Below are positions 5,104-5,343 of a DNA stretch of 5,343 nt, one piece after another. The position numbers were made by a program, and so were the translations under genes. Location: NCBI GenBank assembly GCA_947594085.1, contig CANQEB010000184.1, forward strand, positions 1-5,343, written 5' to 3'. The notes below the pieces were generated by a model, which was given only the letters and a program-made list of their open reading frames with translations, was not told where the DNA came from and did not search any database. The stretch comes from an uncultured Lachnospiraceae bacterium (lineage in GTDB: Bacteria; Bacillota; Clostridia; Lachnospirales; Lachnospiraceae). Every line of letters starts with the position of its first letter. Position 1 is the first letter of the stretch.

Positions 5104-5343
5104 TTGACGGGGAATCGCGGAAAGCGTCTGACGACTTCTCAGCTTTTATCTTTTATCAAGAAATCTGACAATTTCGGGCAGGTAAACACTCTTTTCCACA
5201 ACGCCGAGGAGCAGCCGGTGTTCTGCCATTTTCTCTATGAACTGATGGAAAAATATAGACTGACTTCGAAGGACATGATCGAGGCAAGCGGCATCGAGCG
5301 CTCCTACTTCTATCACATTCTGAGCGGGCAAAAGACTCCGAGC
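5104..5343 (+). CDS. Helix-turn-helix (Xre/Cro-like) regulatory protein, TTG start, 3' end outside the window
   Basis: Eighty codons are open from TTG at 5104 to the window edge with no stop. The first 35 or so residues (MTGNRGKRLTTSQLLSFIKK and on) form a polar leader. From about residue 40 comes a helical DNA-binding fold: FLYELMEKYRLTSKDMIEA, then SGIERSYFYHILSGQKTPS. This matches the Xre/Cro pattern, in which LTSKDMIEASG is helix 2 and turn, IERSYFYHILSG is the recognition helix region, and the following K-x-P-S is typical. The aromatic YFYHILSG(Q/K)K form recalls a Clostridia family of short Xre proteins with RTYxYQIFSGKxxPSRDK, often about 130-150 residues and sometimes near Ser/Thr kinase genes; that comparison is from memory. 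It probably binds DNA in the cytoplasm, and is divergently transcribed from the giant surface gene, which it might regulate. A length-truncated view prevents naming any sensor domain. Confidence 0.8.
   Translation, partial: MTGNRGKRLTTSQLLSFIKKSDNFGQVNTLFHNAEEQPVFCHFLYELMEKYRLTSKDMIEASGIERSYFYHILSGQKTPS

Noticed and set aside
5146..5331. Minus-strand 61-codon open frame near the right edge
   Set aside because: It is antisense to the helix-turn-helix gene, which has promoter, ribosome binding site and motif support.

Overview
The window looks like DNA from an uncultured anaerobic Firmicute (Clostridia, Lachnospiraceae-like), probably from a gut or rumen. The evidence is a canonical GGAGG-type ribosome binding site on each gene, AT-rich divergent promoters of the housekeeping-sigma type, mid-GC coding sequence, a Gram-positive-style signal peptide on a giant acidic Ig-like repeat protein, and a helix-turn-helix regulator of a type common in Clostridia. 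The taxon is an inference from style, not from a marker gene.

Layout, left to right. Bases 1 to about 79 are not bacterial. Read on the + strand they encode NHVCLLSRSLYGLKQAPRAW followed by YQRIAA, the signature of plant Ty1/copia reverse transcriptase. After that the reading frame loses copia resemblance. The left edge is therefore most likely a chimeric join (assembly or cloning artefact) between plant retrotransposon DNA and the bacterial sequence, at about 80-95. From there to 4901 a single minus-strand gene fills the window. It encodes a secreted protein of at least about 1600 residues, with a signal peptide, an Ala/Glu/Gln/Pro-rich acidic stalk containing short tandem repeats, and about twelve Ig-like domains. 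I read these as three copies of a four-domain super-repeat (A-B-C-D) of about 440-500 residues. Its true C-terminus, including any cell-wall anchor, is lost at the chimeric join.

Bases 4902-5103 are a compact divergent regulatory region. It holds an extended -10 promoter for the giant gene, a strong promoter for the rightward gene, phased A/T tracts between them, a 16-bp-spaced pair of GTGTCCT repeats over the leftward promoter, and a TACATA-N6-TATGTA dyad just past its predicted start point. From 5104 to the right edge lies the 5' part of a small rightward gene with a TTG start. It encodes a helix-turn-helix (Xre/Cro-like) protein. The divergent arrangement and the operator-like repeats suggest, but do not prove, that this protein or another regulator controls the giant surface protein.

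The points most worth following are the three-fold A-B-C-D super-repeat, which is visible by eye but diverged, and the plant/bacterial chimera, which makes the last residues of the long reading frame artificial.
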